DNA from: Thiosymbion sp942492625
Lineage (GTDB): Bacteria > Pseudomonadota > Gammaproteobacteria > Chromatiales > Chromatiaceae
Assembly: GCA_942492625.1 (NCBI GenBank)
Contig: CALOFM010000042.1
Location: forward strand, 213,130-277,129
Reading direction: 5' to 3'
Length of the DNA: 64,000 nt
The translations under genes were made by a program, and so were the position numbers. Below the pieces are notes generated by a model. That model was not told where the DNA came from, made no database searches, and was given only the letters and a program-made list of their open reading frames with translations. Positions 25,500 to 34,554 of the stretch are shown in pieces. Within the stretch, counting starts at the first letter, position 1, and each line of letters starts with the position of its first letter.

Positions 25500-26814
25500 T
25501 CAGCTGGATGATGATGAAGGGAATCACGCCGCGGTAGATCTGGGTGGTCTTCACCTCGCGCGGGGCCACACCGCGTAGATAGAACAGCGAGAAGCCGAAG
25601 GGCGGCGTCAGGAAAGACGTCTGCAGGTTGATGGCGATCATCACCCCGAGCCACACCGGATCCAGCCCAAGGCTGAGCAGCACGGGACCCACGATCGGGA
25701 CCACGACGAAGGTGATCTCGATGAAGTCCAGGATGAACCCGAGCAGAAACATCACCAGCATCACCAGGGCGACGGCGCTCACGGTGCCTCCCGGCAGCTC
25801 GGTGAGGAAGTCGGTCACCAGCTCGTCACCTTCGAAGCCGCGGAACACCAGTGAGAAAATCGCGGCGCCAATAAAAATGAAGAAGACCATGCTGGTGACG
25901 TTGGTCGTCTGAACCATGACCGCGCGCAGCGTCTTGAGTTTGAGCTCGCGCCGTGCCAGTGCCAGCAGAACCGCACCCATAGCACCCACGGACGCCGCCT
26001 CGGTCGGTGTTGCCAGGCCCCCGAGAATCGATCCCAGAACCGCTACGATGAGCAGCAAGGGGGGCATCAATACCAGGATGACCTGCTGCCAAAGTACGCC
26101 GGACGCAACGTCCCGCTCCTCCTTCGGGATTGCCGGTAGGGCTTGGGGGCGCAGCCACGCGACCCCGATGAGGTAGAGGATGTAGAGTCCCACCAGCATC
26201 AGCCCGGGAATCAGGGCGCCGACGAACAGGTCCCCCACCGAAACGGTCTCCGGCGAGTACAGACCCATGTCGAGCTGTGCCTGCTGATAGGCGGCGGACA
26301 GCACATCCCCCAGCAGCACCAGGACGATGGACGGCGGGATGATCTGTCCCAGGGTCCCGGAGGCGCAGATGGTGCCGGCGGCGATGCTCGGATCATAGTT
26401 GCGTCGCAACATGGTAGGCAAAGACAGCAGCCCCATGGTCACCACGGTGGCGCCCACGATGCCGGTGCTCGCGGCCAGCAGCATCCCCACCACGGTCACC
26501 GAGATCCCGAGGCCACCGCGCAGGGGGCCGAAGAGCATGGCCATGGTGTCCAGAAGGCTTTCGGCAACCTTGGAACGCTCCAGCATCACGCCCATGAATA
26601 CAAAAAGGGGCACCGCGATCAGGGTCTCGTTGGTCATGATCCCGTACATGCGGTTGGGCAAAGCCTGGATAAATGCGGGATCGAACATTCCGAACCACTC
26701 GCCGACGAAGGCAAAGGCCAGCGCTGTCCCACCCAGGGAGAGGGACACCGGATAGCCGGCCAGGAGCACCAGCCCCACCCCCAGGAACAGGAACAGGGGC
26801 ATGAGCTCAATCAT
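25432..26814 (-). CDS. dctM: TRAP transporter large permease, DctM type
   Basis: A 460-residue inner-membrane protein with 12 or more hydrophobic segments and the DctM hallmarks PLFVFMGVMLERS, GIVGATVVTMGLLSLPTMLRR and SGTLGQIIPPSIVLVLLG. It couples uptake of organic acids or similar anions to a sodium gradient together with DctQ and a periplasmic binding protein. It overlaps dctQ by eight bases. No dctP lies in the window on this strand. The 3' end overlaps the PilZ gene tail to tail. Confidence 0.93.
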   Translation of the reverse strand: MIELMPLFLFLGVGLVLLAGYPVSLSLGGTALAFAFVGEWFGMFDPAFIQALPNRMYGIMTNETLIAVPLFVFMGVMLERSKVAESLLDTMAMLFGPLRGGLGISVTVVGMLLAASTGIVGATVVTMGLLSLPTMLRRNYDPSIAAGTICASGTLGQIIPPSIVLVLLGDVLSAAYQQAQLDMGLYSPETVSVGDLFVGALIPGLMLVGLYILYLIGVAWLRPQALPAIPKEERDVASGVLWQQVILVLMPPLLLIVAVLGSILGGLATPTEAASVGAMGAVLLALARRELKLKTLRAVMVQTTNVTSMVFFIFIGAAIFSLVFRGFEGDELVTDFLTELPGGTVSAVALVMLVMFLLGFILDFIEITFVVVPIVGPVLLSLGLDPVWLGVMIAINLQTSFLTPPFGFSLFYLRGVAPREVKTTQIYRGVIPFIIIQLTMLGALALWPQIATWLPDNVYG

Positions 26815-27382
26815 CGCCTTTTCCCTGCTCGGGGAGGGCCGCCAGGACGCCGGCCAAGAACAGGCCGTTGCGCAGGATCCAGGCCAGCCCCTGTAACAAC
26901 ATCAACACCGGCATGACGATGATCAGGGTCTTGAGCAAATAGACGCCGGGAATGCCCCCGGCCTCCCGCGAGCCCTCCATCACGTCCCAGGACTCCAACA
27001 CGTAGTCCCAGCCCACCCAGGCGATGAAAACGCAAACCGGTACCAGCAGCAGAAGGGTACCCAGCAAGTCCACCCAGGCGCGCCCCCTCTGTGAGAGCTT
27101 CTGGTAGAAGATGTCTACCCGCACATGGCCGTTGCGCTGCAGTGTGTAGGCAGCCCCCAGCATGAAAAGGGCTGCGTGCATGTAGGTCACGGACTCCTGC
27201 ATGGCGATCCAGCCTAGATCGAAGGCGTAGCGCAGCAGAACTACCAGGAAGGTGATCACGACCATGAAAAGGGAGAACCAGGAGACGATATGCCCGGTCC
27301 AGAGGCTGACCGCCTCCAGGGTGGCAATCAGCGAGAGCAGGAAGCTCCAATTATCGGAGGGTTTCAGTCGATCGGGAGCCAT
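26807..27382 (-). CDS. dctQ: TRAP transporter small permease, DctQ type
   Basis: A 191-residue membrane protein with four hydrophobic segments, including LGWIAMQESVTYMHAALFMLGAAYTL, the conserved DctQ region, and RNGHVRVDIFY directly after it. It partners the DctM encoded downstream with an eight-base overlap. The DctP component must come from elsewhere or has been lost. Confidence 0.9.
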   Translation of the reverse strand: MAPDRLKPSDNWSFLLSLIATLEAVSLWTGHIVSWFSLFMVVITFLVVLLRYAFDLGWIAMQESVTYMHAALFMLGAAYTLQRNGHVRVDIFYQKLSQRGRAWVDLLGTLLLLVPVCVFIAWVGWDYVLESWDVMEGSREAGGIPGVYLLKTLIIVMPVLMLLQGLAWILRNGLFLAGVLAALPEQGKGDD

Positions 27383-27512
27383 CGCAGGCCATTTCCGATT
27401 TGGTGATCGGGACGAGGTTTCAAGGAGCCCCGAGTCGACTCCGCGTCACCGGGAATCGCCGGCTGCCCAATACTTGGGCGGTAGGCCCGCTTCCGGCCGC
27501 AGCCTGGTAAAG

Positions 27513-27851
27513 CTACCAGCTGAACAGCACCCACTGGGGGATCGCGTTGTTCCAAACGCGATCCTTCTGGACGTCGAGCTGGCCGTCCCCGGTGGTGTCC
27601 AACAGATAGTAGGGTGGGCCGATCTGAGGTTGCACCTTCACCATGTAGAGCTGGCCGCGCACCCGATACTCGTAGATGGTCTCCTTCTCGGTCTCGATAA
27701 TGGTTACTTCCGGCTCCACCGTGTCGCCCTGATAGCCGGCTGACGGAATCTCGGGGGCCTCCGGGAAGGCGTTGAGCTGGGGCTTCTCGGTTTGGGCCAC
27801 CGCGATCGAGGCGGCGAAGCAGAGGGCGGCGGCTGGGGGCAGGCGTTTCAT
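27513..27851 (-). CDS. DUF2782 family exported protein
   Basis: A 112-residue protein with a signal peptide (MKRLPPAAALCFAASIAVAQ) and the conserved DUF2782 body: EVTIIETEKETIYEYRVRGQ, LYMVKVQPQIGPPYYLLDT and IPQWVLFSW at the end. The family is common in gammaproteobacteria, often near polA, and has no known function. It lies about 130 bases upstream of dctQ and may not be in the same unit. Confidence 0.88.
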   Translation of the reverse strand: MKRLPPAAALCFAASIAVAQTEKPQLNAFPEAPEIPSAGYQGDTVEPEVTIIETEKETIYEYRVRGQLYMVKVQPQIGPPYYLLDTTGDGQLDVQKDRVWNNAIPQWVLFSW

Positions 27852-28470
27852 CTGGTTGCTTGGGACCTTGGTAGTAGCACTCAGGGTGTTATGTTAATGC
27901 CGTGGGTGATTTTTTGCCTGCCTTTGTCCAAAAACCGCAGAAGGCGCGGTTTTTAGACACCGTTTCCTTCATTCGGGGTGCAGTTGCCGTGCTCAATCGC
28001 ACAAGCTCGTAGGATGTGGTATGCGCAGCGAACCGCATCAATCGAGACAGATGCGGTTCTTGTTACTCACTGCATCCTGCCGCTCTTGTATGCACGAGTA
28101 CGTCTTTCTCTCACATCGATTCATTCGCTTTTTAACTTCAGGGCGCTCCAGCTATCTTTTCATTGACATCGCAATAACGCGAATGTATGGATAATAGCTC
28201 GTAGGTTCGGTACAGATTTAGTGCCCGACCTGTCAATTCACCTGGCTTTGAGCCGGTTTGTCCCCTCGGACGGCCAAACTGAGTCAAGCGACCTATCGGG
28301 CTCATCCTGGCTCTTTATCAGCCCATCAACCGTCATGAACCGCTCTTCCGGCGCAAGCTTCAGTCGGGTCGCCGCCACGAGGCCGTTCCGGCATAATGTA
28401 TCGCGCGCGCCCGGCAGGACCGATCCCGGCACGGGGACAGCCAACGGCGCCCGAACCCGAAATACCTCCC
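27852..28470. other. Gene-free stretch between DUF2782 and rep
   Basis: About 600 bases with no gene I can support. It holds a terminator-like hairpin at 27930-27954 and a second hairpin at 28031-28058 (AACCGCAT / ATGCGGTT, 12-base loop). The segment 28130-28210 is AT-richer than its surroundings and may carry a promoter. Confidence 0.5.
27930..27954. terminator. Bidirectional terminator-like hairpin
   Basis: AAAAACCGC and GCGGTTTTT pair around a seven-base loop, with A-run and T-run on the two arms. It lies about 100 bases upstream of the DUF2782 start, so it may end a transcript entering from either side. Confidence 0.6.
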
Positions 28471-30486
28471 ATGGCCCACCTAAACCTCCGCCAGCAGGAA
28501 GCCGTCAGCTACATTGCGGGACCCTTGTTGGTGCTCGCCGGAGCGGGCTCGGGCAAGACACGCGTCATAACCCGCAAGATCGCTTTTTTGATCGGGGAGT
28601 GTGGCATCGCGCCGCGGAACATCAGTGCAGTGACCTTTACCAACAAGGCGGCGCGGGAGATGAAGGAGCGCGTGGGCCGTCAGATGAAGGGGCGCGAGGC
28701 GCGGGGGCTTGCCATATCCACCTTTCACACCCTCGGGCTCAAGATCCTGCGGCGTGAGCACGCGGCCGCCGGCTATCGGAAAGGCTTTTCGCTGTTCGAC
28801 AATCAGGACTCCGAGTCGGTCATCAAGGAGCACCTTCGCAAGACCGACGAGGAGGGCGCGAGCGCCGTTTCTGCGATCCAGGCCCGGATTTCGCACTGGA
28901 AGAACGACCTGATCACACCTGAACAGGCACTCAGCCGGGCCGAGGATGAGTATGACGCCCGCGTAGCCCGTCTCTATGCGGAGTACGAGCGCAGCCTGCG
29001 GGCCTACAACGCGGTGGATTTCGATGACCTGATCCTGCGGCCGGTGCGCCTGTTTCGAGAGCGACCAGAGGTTTTGGAGTCCTGGCAAAATCGTATCCGC
29101 TACCTGCTGGTGGACGAGTATCAGGACACCAACGGCGCCCAATACGAGCTGGTGCGCCAGCTTGTGGGCGTGCGCGGCGCCTTCACGGTAGTGGGGGACG
29201 ACGACCAGTCCATCTACGCCTGGCGGGGGGCTCGCCCGGAGAACCTGGCGCGGCTCAAGCAGGACTTCCCGAGCCTGCGCATCGTGATGCTGGAGCAGAA
29301 CTATCGTTCCAGCGGCTGCATCCTGGGGCTCGCGAACAGCCTGATCGCCAACAACCCGCACCTCTTCGAGAAGCGCCTGTGGTGCGATCTGGGCGCCGGC
29401 GAGCGGCCCGGTGTCATTACCTGCAACAACGAGACCCACGAGGCGGAGCGAGTGGTCTCGGAAATATTGCACCGCCACTTCACGCACAAGGAGGCGTTCG
29501 GTGACTTCGCCATCCTGTACCGCGGCAATCATCAGGCGCGCCTCTTCGAGAAGGCCCTGCGGGTGCACAACATTCCGTACTTTCTCAGCGGCGGGACCTC
29601 CTTCTTCTCCCGCTCGGAGGTCAAGGACGTCATGGCCTACCTGCGGTTGCTGGCTAACCAGGACGATGACGCCGCGTTCCTGCGCATCGTCAACACACCG
29701 CGGCGGGAGATCGGCCCCGGAACTTTGGAAAAGCTGGCCTCGTACGCCGGCGAGCGAGGCGTTTCGCTGCTGTCGGCCTGCGGCGAGATCGGGCTGGGAC
29801 AGCAGCTTGCGGAACGATCCCGCCAACGGCTGTCCGAGTTTGCCGCTTGGATTCAGGCCCATGCAAGCCGCGGAGACAGCGAGCCCGTCGCCGCGGTACG
29901 CGCTCTGGTGAGCTCCATGGACTACGTGGGTTGGCTGCGGGAGAATGCCTCCAGCCTTCAGGTGGCGGAGCGGCGCATGGAGAACGTCCATGACCTATTG
30001 AACTGGCTAGATGCTCTCAACAAGGGGGATGCGCCGGAAAAGTCCCTGGCGGAGATGGTCAACCGCCTGTCCCTGATGGATATCCTGGAGCGGCAGGACG
30101 AGGAGGAAGGTGGTGACCGCGTCCACCTTATGACTCTGCATGCTTCAAAGGGGTTGGAGTTTCCCCACGTATTCCTCGTCGGCATGGAGGAGGATCTCTT
30201 GCCCCATCGAGCCAGCATCGAGGTGGAGAACATCGAGGAGGAGCGTCGCCTAGCCTACGTGGGAATCACCAGGGCGAGACAGACCCTGACCTTCACCCTG
30301 GCACGCAAGCGCAAGCGTTTCGGGGAGCTGATTTCAAGCGATCCCAGCCGGTTCTTGGAGGAACTGCCCTCCAAGGACCTGGATTGGGACATCAAGCGAG
30401 AGAAAAACGCCGAAGAGTCGCGTGCCAGGGGAAGCGCTCACCTGGCTAACCTCAAAGGGCTGCTGAAGACGACGGAAGCGCCTTAG
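28471..30486 (+). CDS. rep: ATP-dependent DNA helicase Rep (UvrD/Rep family)
   Basis: A 3'-5' superfamily 1 helicase that clears replication forks. The start is MAHLNLRQQEAVSYI at 28471; the frame is open upstream but only this start matches the family. Motif I is LAGAGSGKTRVIT, then TFTNKAAREMKER, VDEYQDTN, VGDDDQSIYAWRGA, LEQNYRSS, VHLMTLHASKGLEFPHVFL and RLAYVGITRAR. The length of 671 residues is normal for Rep. The TAG stop is formed by the left edge of a palindromic repeat element. Confidence 0.95.
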   Translation: MAHLNLRQQEAVSYIAGPLLVLAGAGSGKTRVITRKIAFLIGECGIAPRNISAVTFTNKAAREMKERVGRQMKGREARGLAISTFHTLGLKILRREHAAAGYRKGFSLFDNQDSESVIKEHLRKTDEEGASAVSAIQARISHWKNDLITPEQALSRAEDEYDARVARLYAEYERSLRAYNAVDFDDLILRPVRLFRERPEVLESWQNRIRYLLVDEYQDTNGAQYELVRQLVGVRGAFTVVGDDDQSIYAWRGARPENLARLKQDFPSLRIVMLEQNYRSSGCILGLANSLIANNPHLFEKRLWCDLGAGERPGVITCNNETHEAERVVSEILHRHFTHKEAFGDFAILYRGNHQARLFEKALRVHNIPYFLSGGTSFFSRSEVKDVMAYLRLLANQDDDAAFLRIVNTPRREIGPGTLEKLASYAGERGVSLLSACGEIGLGQQLAERSRQRLSEFAAWIQAHASRGDSEPVAAVRALVSSMDYVGWLRENASSLQVAERRMENVHDLLNWLDALNKGDAPEKSLAEMVNRLSLMDILERQDEEEGGDRVHLMTLHASKGLEFPHVFLVGMEEDLLPHRASIEVENIEEERRLAYVGITRARQTLTFTLARKRKRFGELISSDPSRFLEELPSKDLDWDIKREKNAEESRARGSAHLANLKGLLKTTEAP

Positions 30487-30553
30487 GCGATTTCTGTAAA
30501 ACCACATACTATCTTGTGCAATCTGGACTGTGATTCTCCGGCGATCGCCTAAA
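30483..30553. repeat. MITE/REP-like palindromic element, mid-size copy C
   Basis: A 66-base copy from AGGCGATTTCTGTAAAAC to CTCCGGCGATCGCCT. The outer arms and the inner ATACTATCTTG / CAATCTGGACTG pair remain, and the central hairpin of the 159-base copy is missing. Its first bases TTAGGCG provide the TAG stop of rep. Confidence 0.75.
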
Positions 30554-30573
30554 GAACGGGAGATTCATTCCAG

Positions 30574-31194
30574 CTACTGCATGCTCGGCGGATTTTCCGC
30601 GGCGGGCTCACCCTGCATTCCGGACATGCCGCCCATTCCAGACATGCCGCTCGTGCTGTCCATTCCCCCCATGCCTTCCGCGCCCTGGGCACTGCTCGCT
30701 TCCGATGAAGCTTCGGGCTCGTAACCGACCTGGACCAGCATGTACTCGATTGCGGCCTTCAGGTCATCGTCCGAGCAATCCATGCAGGTTCCGCGCGGCG
30801 GCATGGCGCCCTTCCCGTTGACGGCGGTCTGCAGGAGCTGATTCAGGCCCTGGGCCATACGAGGCTCCCAGGCGGCTTGGTCCCCGATCTTGGGCGCTCC
30901 GGCGGCCCCGGTCGCATGACAGGCGATACAAGCCTTGTTGTAAACGGCGGCGCCCGGGCCTTCGTCTGCGGGCGCTGCGGCGGCGGGGGCAACAGCTGCT
31001 GCGGCTTGCTCCGAGCCGGCCAGAGTAACCGAACCTACCGGGGCGATCCGTGCCATGATCTCCTCCGGCGAGCCTGTGCCGCCGTCGCTGGAAAACTGCG
31101 CCGCCGTCAGGTTGTAGACTATCGCGACCAAAACCGCGATCCCGACCAGTCCTGACATTGCGGTCCCGAACTCACTACTGGGGTGCTCACTCAC
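30574..31194 (-). CDS. Membrane-anchored cytochrome c5-like protein with Met/Gly-rich tail
   Basis: A 206-residue protein. The start is set at GTG 31194 (MSEHPSSEF) because GGGAGAAG precedes it at correct spacing. One transmembrane anchor (SGLVGIAVLVAIVYNLTAA) is followed by an Ala/Pro linker and a single haem domain with CIACHATGAAGAPKIGD and the distal region GAMPPRG. CMDC may form a disulfide, as in c5-type cytochromes. The last 40 residues are rich in Met, Gly and Ser (EGMGGMDSTSGMSGMGGM), which is unusual. Confidence 0.88.
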   Translation of the reverse strand: MSEHPSSEFGTAMSGLVGIAVLVAIVYNLTAAQFSSDGGTGSPEEIMARIAPVGSVTLAGSEQAAAAVAPAAAAPADEGPGAAVYNKACIACHATGAAGAPKIGDQAAWEPRMAQGLNQLLQTAVNGKGAMPPRGTCMDCSDDDLKAAIEYMLVQVGYEPEASSEASSAQGAEGMGGMDSTSGMSGMGGMSGMQGEPAAENPPSMQ

Positions 31195-31438
31195 TGTACT
31201 TCTCCCGGATTCAATCAAGGGTACGACGGAAGCCAACCGCGCTCAGCGGCAGTGGCAGATTCGGCAATAAGCCAATCGCGAATTATATCGGCCGGCGTGC
31301 ACCGAAATCCAACGGATTGCCCTAGCCAACCGCGGTTCGGCTCGGCCGAGCGTAGACGTGGCTGGGAAGAGTGGGTATTCTTGATAGCTCGCGAAACCGG
31401 CGGGCCACATCTACGGCTTCCGGACTTCCGCAAGCTTC

Positions 31439-31515
<77 letters not shown>

Positions 31516-31532
31516 TTCAGAACAAAGACTTA

Positions 31533-31566
31533 GGGCCGATTCAGGGTTGCTGGATCGGCCCTTTTT
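31533..31566 (+). terminator. Terminator of tRNA-Arg
   Basis: GGGCCGAT and ATCGGCCC form an eight-base stem around a 13-base loop, followed by TTTTT. It lies 18 bases after the CCA end. Confidence 0.85.
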
Positions 31567-32569
31567 CGTAGCGGGTAACGGTGGAGTAACGAACATAACC
31601 CCGCCGAAGCGGGGTTTCTGTGAGGCTCTGAGCGACTCCCTCAGCCGTCCTCTGTGCTCGCTATGGCTTGGCGCCGGCTTCCCACGGTTCCGTGTTTAGG
31701 CAGGTTGGTGGGTTGACCTGACGGGCGCTGATGGCGGGGATTCGCCGGCTCGCTTTACGGCCCTCCCCTGGTTTCGACGGCTGACGGCAGCACAATAGAA
31801 AGCGCCCCGACATTTCTGCCGGGGCGCTTGTACCACCGAGGAGGAGATGACAGGCTCCATGCCATGATGTGCGCGAACCGAGCGCTCTTCCTTACTGCAC
31901 TGTTATTTTACTGCTGACGGGTCTTGCGTATTGTGACCCTCAGCACACGAACCGCCCGACCCGGCAGCGTGCTCGTAGATCCGTGATGCGGATCCCACTT
32001 CACGAACGGAAAAAGAGAAGCCCGGCATGAAAGCCGGGCCAATGCGTCTATTTGGTTGGTGTGCCAATCACACCGAATCGAGCCCCCGCACTCCATGATG
32101 ATCCGTTTGTTGCTTCCGGTACCGCATGCAACTCATCGATTCGGCGAGTGCAGTCTCGCCGGTTTCGCTCCCCGATTCCGGGAGTTGGCGCACAAATTTG
32201 GGAGTGAAGAAGAGAGCTCGCCAGCAAGTTGGCAAGGAGATGGTTGTAACGGAGTGTCGGGAGGCGGCAACGTTTCGTGTCGACGCCGGAGTACAAAACC
32301 TGCATCCGGCCCAGCAAATACAGGGCATCGCGCATGTGGCGCGTTGTTTGCATCGCTTATAGTTGCGTGCATTCGTTGAAGCATTGCTGATCGGATGGAC
32401 GCGAGTCCCTCGCATTAGAGCCGCTGCCCCGAAAGGGGTATGCGGTCTTTTTTAGAGCTACGTTCGTGACAACATCGTGAGATTGCGGGATTTGTTACGA
32501 AAGTGTGAACTTGCTCACATAGCAAGTAGTTGACCCGGAACGGCAACAGTGCTAGACAAACGGAGTCCT
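31567..32569. other. Gene-free stretch with a series of GC hairpins
   Basis: One kilobase with no supportable gene. Four further hairpins follow the tRNA terminator: 31597-31616 (AACCCCGC/GCGGGGTT), 31800-31829 (AAGCGCCCCG/CGGGGCGCTT), 32020-32039 (GCCCGGC/GCCGGGC), and 32421-32450 (CCGCTGCCCC/GGGGTATGCGG then a T-run). Small open frames overlap all of it and none looks coding. It may be decayed island DNA inserted next to the tRNA. Confidence 0.5.
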
Positions 32570-33307
32570 TCAGCAGTCCCTAATACTGCGTATCTCGATA
32601 AAAAGACGACGAAAATAGTGCCGGCCAAAATGTGACCGATTTAACACAACGGCAGTGGTTCTATTGTGTAAAAGGATTTCGCGGTACTTTTTCCACAGAG
32701 TTATCCACAGATTTTGTGGAAAAAGGCCGGATTCTTCTCGCGCTCCTAGCGTTAGCGCTAAGTATCGAGAAAAAGCTTTAACGATGCGGCGTAACCGGCC
32801 CATTTCCTCATCAACCGAATCCGCGTCTCGAAGTCTGCTTCGTCCATCTTTGCGAGCTTCTGCAAGCGGCTGGACTGGTCGCGGGAAAGGCCGAGGTCGG
32901 TGAGGGTTGGTTGGGGTGTCGTATCGTTCGACGCACCAGTCGTGTACTAATTTGTAAAACATCGTGATGTACTCGTCGATGTCAGCCCTCGCTTCCTGGC
33001 GGGTCTGATAGCTGTGCCAGTGGACCCGCTCAGACTTCAAGGAGCCAAAGAAGCTCTCGACTACCGCGTTGTTCCAGCAATTGCCTTTGCGACTCATGCT
33101 GCCCTCGATGCCATGGGCCTTGAGCAGCTTGCCGTTGCCGCGAAACGCCTCGCTGTCGTCAGTTTGAAATTCCTTGATCCAACGGGCGAGCATCCCGCGA
33201 TCTATCCCCAAATTTCTCGCTGCCTCCGATCGGTCGTAGCCTTGTTCGGTGACCAGTCTCACCGCGTCCTGTTTGAACTCTCGTGAGTACTTCTTACGTG
33301 CTGTCAT
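32570..33307 (-). pseudogene. IS3-family transposase remnant (OrfA start fused to OrfB end)
   Basis: The N-terminal 60 residues (MTARKKYSREFKQDAVRLVT) are IS3 OrfA with its HTH. The frame then jumps at GNGKLLKAHGIEGSMSRKG into the OrfB C-terminal DDE end (NCWNNAVVESFFGSLKSE, DEYITMFY). Most of OrfB, including two catalytic Asp residues, is missing, so the product cannot transpose. Beyond FYKLVHDWC the frame leaves transposase homology. The IS end at about 33330-33351 abuts the truncated hypX. Confidence 0.75.
32688..32725. promoter_or_regulatory. Cluster of DnaA-box-like sites
   Basis: TTTTCCACA (32689), TTATCCACA (32701) and inverted TGTGGAAAA (32715) lie within 37 bases; the middle one is a perfect DnaA box. 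The same core, CTTTTTCCACAGA followed by STTATCCACA, recurs inverted near 61314. Whether DnaA binds is not known. Confidence 0.4.
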
Positions 33308-33351
33308 TTCTCGCCTCAGTTTCAGGAATTGTCCCTTAACTAAGGTGTCCG
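32950..33351 (-). mobile_element. Internally deleted IS3-family element
   Basis: The recognisable part of the IS extends from FYK of OrfB (about 32950) to the probable terminal sequence near 33330-33351 (read on the minus strand, CGGACACCTTAGTTAAGGGA). The matching left inverted repeat is not visible, consistent with loss of that end. It interrupts or replaces the 5' part of hypX. Confidence 0.65.
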
Positions 33352-34554
33352 TTGGCGTTTGACCACCTCACGGCCACGGTGTTGCGCAAGGTCCGCGCTG
33401 CGGATGGCTTCCCCGGGGTTCTGGACGCGGTGTTGGGGTTACCCTGCTATCTGTTCAACGCCCACCCGGAGCCGGAATTGCGAGGGCGCGCCGGTGAGAT
33501 TCTGGCGCAACGCCGGGGAGCTGTCTGCCGTGCAACCGCTAACGGAGCCGTTTGGATCGGTCACCTGCGCGAGAAGCGCGGCGCCGAGCCAAGCCTCAAA
33601 CTGCCGGCAGCCGCGGTGCTCGGCGAACGCTTGCACGGCGTTCCGGAAGTGGAAACTGCGTTACAGGTCCACGAGCGGGGCGAGGGGTACCGGGAAATCG
33701 CCTATCGCGAGCGGGACGGCGTCGGCTATCTACACTTCGATTTTTACAACGGCGCGATGAGCAGCGCCCAGTGCCGGGACCTTCAGCAGGCCTACCAGTA
33801 TGCCTGCAACCGCGATACCCGGGTTATCGTGTTGTTCGGTGGCGCCGATTTCTGGTCCAACGGCATCCACCTCAATCAGATCGAGGCGGCCGATAGCCCG
33901 GCCGATGAGTCGTGGCGCAATATCAACGCAATGAATGATCTGGCGCATGCGGTGATCACGACGCGGACGCACCTGACCGTAGCCGCTTTGCAGGGCAACG
34001 CTGGCGCCGGGGGCGTCTTTCTCGCCCTGGCGGCCGATCGCCTGTACGCCCGCCGCGGCCTGGTGCTCAATCCGCACTACAAGAGCATGGGAAATCTTTA
34101 CGGCTCCGAGTACTGGACCTATCTGCTGCAACGTCGAGTGGGTGCCGAGCATGCGCAGCGGCTGGTCGAGCATCGCTTGCCGATCGGCGCGCGGGAAGCT
34201 GCCGAGCTGGGTCTACTCGACAAGTGCTTTGGCTCGACCCCTGAGGCGTTTCGCCGTCAGGTCGAGCTACGGGCAACCGCGCTCGCCAACGACCGGCGGT
34301 TCGCCGAACAGCTGGCCTCGAAGTTCGAGCGCCGCGGACATGACGAGCAGACCAAGCCGCTGGCACAGTACCGGGCCGAGGAGCTGGCACGAATGCGGCT
34401 CAACTTCTATGGTTTCGACCCCAGCTACCATGTGGCACGATATAACTTCGTGTTCGCAGTTCCCAAGTCCTGGACGCCGCTGTACCTGGCGCCTCATCGA
34501 CGCAAGCGTCCTCCAGCCGACCCCCGGCCGCTCGGAAGGGAGCTGCGACGGTGA
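33352..34554 (+). pseudogene. hypX: HypX/HoxX hydrogenase maturation protein lacking its N-terminal domain
   Basis: HypX makes CO for the [NiFe] active site from formyl-tetrahydrofolate through formyl-CoA. The normal protein has an N-terminal formyltransferase and a C-terminal enoyl-CoA-hydratase-like decarbonylase. Here the matching sequence starts mid-protein at AFDHLTATVLRKVRAADG, directly at the IS3 end, with a TTG as the first possible start. The C-terminal domain is complete: GGADFWSNGIHLNQIEAAD, GNAGAGGVFLALAADRLYAR and NPHYKSMGNLYGSEYWTY. The formyl-transfer half is absent, so aerobic CO supply should fail unless another copy exists. The stop overlaps the next gene's GTG. Confidence 0.85.
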
